Assembly (NCBI GenBank): GCA_029257185.1
Contig: JARICT010000156.1
Coordinates: 1 to 36,691 of the forward strand
Reading direction: 5' to 3'
Source of the DNA: Quadrisphaera sp.
GTDB taxonomy: Bacteria; Actinomycetota; Actinomycetes; Actinomycetales; Quadrisphaeraceae
DNA length: 36,691 nt
In this document: in pieces, positions 33,498-36,691 of the stretch
Layout of the letters: each line of letters opens with the position of its first letter
How positions within the stretch are numbered: position 1 is the stretch's first letter
Notes under the pieces: model-generated
Told to the model about the DNA's origin: nothing
The model's database searches: none
What the model saw: the letters and a program-made list of their open reading frames with translations, nothing else
Translations under genes and position numbers: made by a program

Positions 33498-33511
33498 GGC
33501 GCGATCGCGCC
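33498..33511. repeat. 14-base perfect palindrome upstream of comF
   Basis: GGCGCGATCGCGCC, self-complementary, in the 93-base gap between lpqB and comF, 28 bases before the comF start. It could be an operator; chance cannot be excluded at this GC content. Confidence 0.4.
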
Positions 33512-33539
33512 CCGGTCGTGAGGCAGCAGGCTCCGGGGC

Positions 33540-34295
33540 GTGGAGCGGCGAGCGGGGCACTGGCGCGGGGCCGCCCTCGAGCTGGCAGACCTCGTGCTCC
33601 CCGCGGTCTGTGGCGGCTGCGCGCGGGCGGGGACCGCCCTGTGCCCCGCCTGCGCCGCCACGCTGCGGTCCGGGGCGCAGGAGGTCGAGACGGCCGCCCT
33701 CGTGGACGGCGCGCCCTCGACCTTCGCCGCCGCTGTCTACCAGGGCCCTGTCCGCTCAGTGGTGCTCGGGTGGAAGGCCCGCGGTCGCCACGACCTGACG
33801 CCGGTCCTCGGTGCCGCTCTGGCCGGGGCTCTCCTCTCCCTCGAAGGGCTCTGTCCGCCGACGGGCCCCGGTGCCAGGCCCTCCGTGCTCGTCCCCGTGC
33901 CCTCGGCGCGCCGCTCCCGCCGTGCCCGAGGGGCACACCTCACCGCTGACCTCGCACGAGCCGGGGTGGCCTCGCTCGTCGCCACCGGGAACGAGCCCCG
34001 CACCGTGGTGGTCGGTCGCACCGGCCTGGTCCTGCAGCGCCAGCCCGACGACCAGGTGGGGCTGGCCGGAGCCAGGCGGAGCGCCAACGTGGCGGGCGCC
34101 CACCGGGCCTGCCGGAGCCTGCGCGGCGCGCACGTCGTCGTCATCGACGACGTGGTGACCACGGGGTCGACCCTCCGCGAGGCCGCCAGGGCGCTGGAGT
34201 CCGTGGGGGCGGTCGTGGTGGGCGCTGCCGTGGTGGCGGCGGCGCGCGACCCGCACGGCCGAGTCGCAGGTGACCGCTCGGTGAGGACGCACTAG
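33540..34295 (+). CDS. comF: ComF family phosphoribosyltransferase-like protein
   Basis: 251 residues. N-terminal zinc-finger C24-x2-C27...C35-x2-C38 (CGGCARAGTALCPAC), then a type I phosphoribosyltransferase fold with PVPSARRSRRARG and the PRPP loop VVVIDDVVTTGSTLREAARAL. In competent bacteria ComF helps take up single-stranded DNA; in actinobacteria without a known competence pathway its role is unclear. GTG start with no clear ribosome binding site; CAGGCT lies seven bases upstream. Its position between lpqB and hpf is conserved (Rv3242c in M. tuberculosis, from memory). Confidence 0.92.
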   Translation: MERRAGHWRGAALELADLVLPAVCGGCARAGTALCPACAATLRSGAQEVETAALVDGAPSTFAAAVYQGPVRSVVLGWKARGRHDLTPVLGAALAGALLSLEGLCPPTGPGARPSVLVPVPSARRSRRARGAHLTADLARAGVASLVATGNEPRTVVVGRTGLVLQRQPDDQVGLAGARRSANVAGAHRACRSLRGAHVVVIDDVVTTGSTLREAARALESVGAVVVGAAVVAAARDPHGRVAGDRSVRTH

Positions 34296-34301
34296 CGTCC
34301 T
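34284..34301 (+). terminator. Small hairpin overlapping the comF stop
   Basis: AGGACGC and GCGTCCT pair perfectly around ACTA. The TAG stop of comF lies across the loop and the first base of the 3' arm. It might be a weak terminator or attenuator ahead of hpf; the 200 bases after it show nothing else I can name. Confidence 0.45.
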
Positions 34302-34510
34302 GCCATGGCGGTGCATCGCGAGGGCACACCGGGGCGGGCGCTGCGGCGCGGCCCGGACGGACGCCGAGGTCCACGCCGCCAGGCAGGGGGGTCGCCGGCC
34401 CACCGCGCCAGCTGAGCGTCGACGCTCGTGCCGTCGCCGCGCACCACCGCACCTGCTCGACCGACCGTGACATGGTCGTCACGAACGCCCCACCTTCGAG
34501 AGGATCACCC

Positions 34511-35308
34511 GTGGAGATCACCCTGACCGCCCGCCACACCCGTGTGCCGGAGTCGCTCCGCAAGCAGATGGACGAGAAGCTGGGTCGCATCGAGCCCCTG
34601 GCGCCCAAGGCGCAGCGCCTGGAGGTGGCGCTCTCGCACGAGGCCAACCCCCGTCAGGCGAGCTCGAGCGACCGTGCGGAGCTGACCCTGCGCGGCCCGG
34701 GTCCGGTGGTGAGGGCCGAAGCTCGCGCCGAGTCGCTCGGAGCAGCGTTCGACCAGGCGCTCGACCGGCTCGTCGAGCGTCTGCGCCGCGCTGCCGACCG
34801 CCGCAAGACGCGGCACGGGCGGCACGGTGACCCCAGCGTGCGGGACGGCTCCGTGCCCGTGGCGGAGCCGGCAGCGCTGCCGGGGGAGGCGGATCCGGCC
34901 TCCGCGTCCGCCGCGGACGCCGACGACGACGACGCGGTCCGTGTGGACGACGTCGCGGGGGTCGTGCGCTCGGAGTACCCCCTGGGCGACTCGCACGTGG
35001 TCATCCGCGACAAGGTGCACGTCGCGCGGCCCATGTGCCTCGACGACGCGCTCGCGGAGATGGAGCTCGTCGGTCACGACTTCTTCCTCTTCGTGGACGA
35101 CGCGACGCGCTGCCCGAGCGTCGTCTACCGCCGCCACGGCTGGAGCTACGGCGTCATCCGCCTCGCGGACGACCTGGGCTCGGCGTCCAGGATCGCCCGG
35201 CAGCTGAGCTCGGCGGCGGGGTCCTCGGCCGCGGGGGACGAGGCTGGTAGCGGTGAGGCCGGGGACGAGCCGGCCACGCTGGGCGAGGGCGCTGCCGGCT
35301 CGAGGTGA
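34511..35308 (+). CDS. hpf: Long-form ribosome hibernation-promoting factor
   Basis: Binds the 30S decoding region and pairs ribosomes into inactive 100S dimers in stationary phase. 265 residues: N-terminal S30AE domain (about 1-100: VEITLTARHTRVPESLRKQMDEKLGRIE), a Ser/Ala/Asp-rich linker, and the C-terminal dimerisation domain (about 150-220: VVIRDKVHVARPMCLDDALAEMELVGHDFFLFVDDATRCPSVVYRRHGWSYGVIRL). The GTG at 34511 has AGAGGA seven bases upstream and fits the family start better than the in-frame ATG at 34472. The C-terminal tail of about 40 Ser/Gly/Glu residues is extra. secA usually follows in other actinobacteria but is replaced here by a response regulator gene. Confidence 0.95.
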   Translation: MEITLTARHTRVPESLRKQMDEKLGRIEPLAPKAQRLEVALSHEANPRQASSSDRAELTLRGPGPVVRAEARAESLGAAFDQALDRLVERLRRAADRRKTRHGRHGDPSVRDGSVPVAEPAALPGEADPASASAADADDDDAVRVDDVAGVVRSEYPLGDSHVVIRDKVHVARPMCLDDALAEMELVGHDFFLFVDDATRCPSVVYRRHGWSYGVIRLADDLGSASRIARQLSSAAGSSAAGDEAGSGEAGDEPATLGEGAAGSR

Positions 35309-35377
35309 GAGGGTCGGGGCGGTGACACCCTCGGCGAGCAATCACCGGGGATGGCGCCGCCCCGCCGCGCAGCCCCC

Positions 35378-35383
35378 TAGGCT
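35378..35383 (+). promoter_or_regulatory. Candidate -10 element of the response regulator gene
   Basis: TAGGCT, 53 bases before the start at 35436, with AGAGGAG (35424-35430) as ribosome binding site. No clear -35. Confidence 0.35.
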
Positions 35384-35435
35384 CCGTGACGGAAAGCGGC
35401 CAACCTGCTGCAGAGCGTGACCAAGAGGAGTCTGA

Positions 35436-36260
35436 GTGGTGGATGGTGCGAGCGGCACGAACCGCAGCAGAGCGGTCGCCGGCTCCGTCACTGCCACGTC
35501 GTCCGACGCTCCTGCGGCTGACGGCGGCGAGGACCGCCCGGCCCCGGAGCCCGCTGTCGAGGCGCCCCCGGCGGGGGGCGACCAGGAGATCGACCTGCGG
35601 GAGCCGATGCGCGTCCTCGTCGTCGACGACCACGCGCTGTACCGCCGCGGCCTCGAGATGGTCCTCATGGCAGAGGGAGACATCGACATCGTCGGCGAGG
35701 CCGGGGACGGGCTGGACGCCGTGCGCCAGGCCGAGCGGCTGAAGCCGGACGTGGTCCTGCTCGACCTGCGGATGCCCCGCAGCTCCGGGCTCGAGGCGTG
35801 CGCGGAGATCAAGCGGGTCTCCCCGGGCAGCCGGATCGTGGTCCTCACGGTCTCCGACGAGGAGAGCGACCTCTTCGACGCGGTGCGGGCCGGGGCCAAC
35901 GGGTACCTGCTCAAGGACGTGCCCGGCGAGGAGATCGCCGACGGCCTGCGCTCGGTCATGAACGGGCAGTCCCTCATCAGCCCGGCCATGGCGGGAGCCC
36001 TGCTCAGCGAGTTCGCCGCCCTGTCCAAGCGGTCCGAGCACGCGAGCGGTGCGCCCACGCCCCGGCTGACGGTCCGGGAGGTCCAGGTGCTGCGGCTGGT
36101 GGCGCGAGGGATGTCGAACCGCGACATCGCCGGCGACCTCTTCATCAGCGAGAACACCGTCAAGAACCACGTGCGCAACATCCTGGACAAGCTGCAGCTC
36201 CACAGCAGGGTCGAGGCGGTCATGTACGCCGTGCGCGAGCGGATCCTCGACCCGAGCTGA
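35436..36260 (+). CDS. NarL/FixJ-family response regulator
   Basis: 274 residues with a receiver domain starting at about 58 (MRVLVVDDHALYRRGLEM), phospho-acceptor D110 in VVLLDLRMPRSSG, the conserved lysine in GYLLKDV, and a LuxR-type HTH (LTVREVQVLRLVARGMSNRDIAGDLFISENTVKNHVRNILDKLQL). The first 57 residues are disordered and Ala/Pro/Asp-rich. No kinase gene adjoins, so it is an orphan in this window. Two adjacent GTG codons (35436 and 35439) can both use the AGAGGAG site; an internal ATG at 35608 begins the receiver itself. The same regulator is found after hpf in Streptomyces (from memory), which supports an ancestral place. Confidence 0.93.
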   Translation: MVDGASGTNRSRAVAGSVTATSSDAPAADGGEDRPAPEPAVEAPPAGGDQEIDLREPMRVLVVDDHALYRRGLEMVLMAEGDIDIVGEAGDGLDAVRQAERLKPDVVLLDLRMPRSSGLEACAEIKRVSPGSRIVVLTVSDEESDLFDAVRAGANGYLLKDVPGEEIADGLRSVMNGQSLISPAMAGALLSEFAALSKRSEHASGAPTPRLTVREVQVLRLVARGMSNRDIAGDLFISENTVKNHVRNILDKLQLHSRVEAVMYAVRERILDPS

Positions 36261-36488
36261 GCCCGGGCCGGGCCGCACGGCACGAGAGCTGGTCCGCCTC
36301 GGTGCTCACGCCCCTGGCGACGACCCGAGGGACCGTGGCGGAGCGGGCTCACCGCCGACGACGACCCGCAGGAGACCGGTGCCGTGGGCCCCCGCGCCGG
36401 GACGACGGTCACCAGGTCGCCCCCCGGTCACCAGGCACCGCGAACCTCATGTACTGTTCACACATCGCAGCAGGGCAGGACCAGGAAC

Positions 36489-36517
36489 TTGCGGGTCAGG
36501 CAATGTTGGTGTAGGTT
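36489..36517 (+). promoter_or_regulatory. rRNA operon promoter
   Basis: TTGCGG (36489-36494), 17-base spacer, TAGGTT (36512-36517), a good match to the actinobacterial housekeeping sigma consensus. Transcription would start near 36524, about 46 bases before the boxA-like motif. A further TTGACA at 36654 lacks a good -10 at standard spacing. Confidence 0.7.
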
Positions 36518-36569
36518 GGAGAAGTTGCCTTGGCGTTGCACCTCTCAGGAGGTCGACCCAAGAGGCGTC

Positions 36570-36595
36570 TGTTCCTTGAGAACTCAACAGTGTGC
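36570..36595 (+). ncRNA. Pre-rRNA leader boxA-like antitermination motif
   Basis: TGTTCCTTGAGAAC (36570-36583) followed by TCAACAGTGTGC is the conserved element that precedes 16S (and often 23S) rRNA in actinobacteria, equivalent to TGTTCTTTGAAAACT of Bacillus. It recruits Nus factors for antitermination. Placement after a promoter and a protein gene argues for the 16S leader and not a spacer. Confidence 0.8.
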
Positions 36596-36691
36596 ATTGG
36601 TTGATGCCATGATGTGCGGTCGCGGTCTTCGGGTCGTGGTCGTGTGTTTGTGGTTGACAGTATTGAGATGGTTTTTGCCATGCTTGGTCTG

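Larger units (their letters stand above)
36261..36691 (+). promoter_or_regulatory. rRNA operon upstream region and leader (3' end outside the window)
   Basis: 431 bases without a protein gene. From about 36440 it becomes much less GC-rich than the genes. It contains a promoter at 36489-36517, the conserved boxA-like leader at 36570 and a T-rich run to the edge. The 16S rRNA would begin shortly after 36691; no part of the mature rRNA is visible. Confidence 0.75.

Noticed and set aside
36654-36691. Second rRNA promoter at TTGACA
   Set aside because: The -35 is perfect, but at 17-18 bases the -10 positions read GCCATG or CCATGC; only 19 bases gives CATGCT. Too weak to list as a promoter.

Overview
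This is a very GC-rich actinobacterial chromosome segment, with G or C at almost every third codon position and frequent GTG starts. The WhiB regulator, coenzyme F420 genes, MtrAB-LpqB and an actinobacterial pre-rRNA leader all point the same way. From memory, the gene order fbiB/fbiA - whiB2 - metallopeptidase-like - phosphomannomutase - SIS protein - sahH - mtrA - mtrB - lpqB - comF - hpf matches the Rv3262 to Rv3241c region of Mycobacterium tuberculosis and the equivalent Streptomyces locus. I cannot name the genus from sequence alone.

Region 1 (1-7976) is cell-envelope and nucleotide-sugar genes. A peptidoglycan-recognition amidase, cut by the window edge, carries a C-terminal repeat domain. 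After a repeat-rich intergenic stretch come, on the minus strand, two overlapping GDP-mannose 4,6-dehydratase-type genes, a 2,3-butanediol-dehydrogenase-type enzyme, rmlA and rmlC. rmlD diverges from rmlC. rmlB is not in the window, so dTDP-rhamnose synthesis needs a gene elsewhere.

Region 2 (7989-12337) holds a TIGR03089-type protein, a HhH-GPD DNA glycosylase, and a tightly coupled F420 operon (cofD/fbiA, a small HELVH protein, cofE/fbiB).

Region 3 (12338-22850) is the conserved actinobacterial whiB2-to-manB block. It contains whiB2, a giant membrane glycosyltransferase, a DUF5719 protein, a zincin-like protein that has lost its second His, DUF3499, a small zinc-ribbon protein, phosphomannomutase (manB) and a SIS-domain sugar isomerase-like protein. 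These probably act together in mannose/GDP-mannose supply and surface polymer assembly; the exact polymer is unknown.

Region 4 (22905-26963) contains a three-gene operon of sensor kinase, response regulator and DUF4097 protein, lying where manA usually sits, and a divergent cation-efflux transporter.

Region 5 (27253-36260) runs sahH, then mtrA-mtrB-lpqB (overlapping GTGA junctions), comF, the long ribosome hibernation factor hpf, and a NarL-type response regulator. The window ends inside the promoter and leader of an rRNA operon (boxA-like motif at 36570); the 16S gene itself is not reached.

Two organisational habits recur. Eight gene junctions overlap by GTGA (translational coupling). Many transcription units have a TANNNT -10 element only 6-7 bases before the start codon, which predicts leaderless mRNAs. 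I see no mobile element, CRISPR array or tRNA gene.
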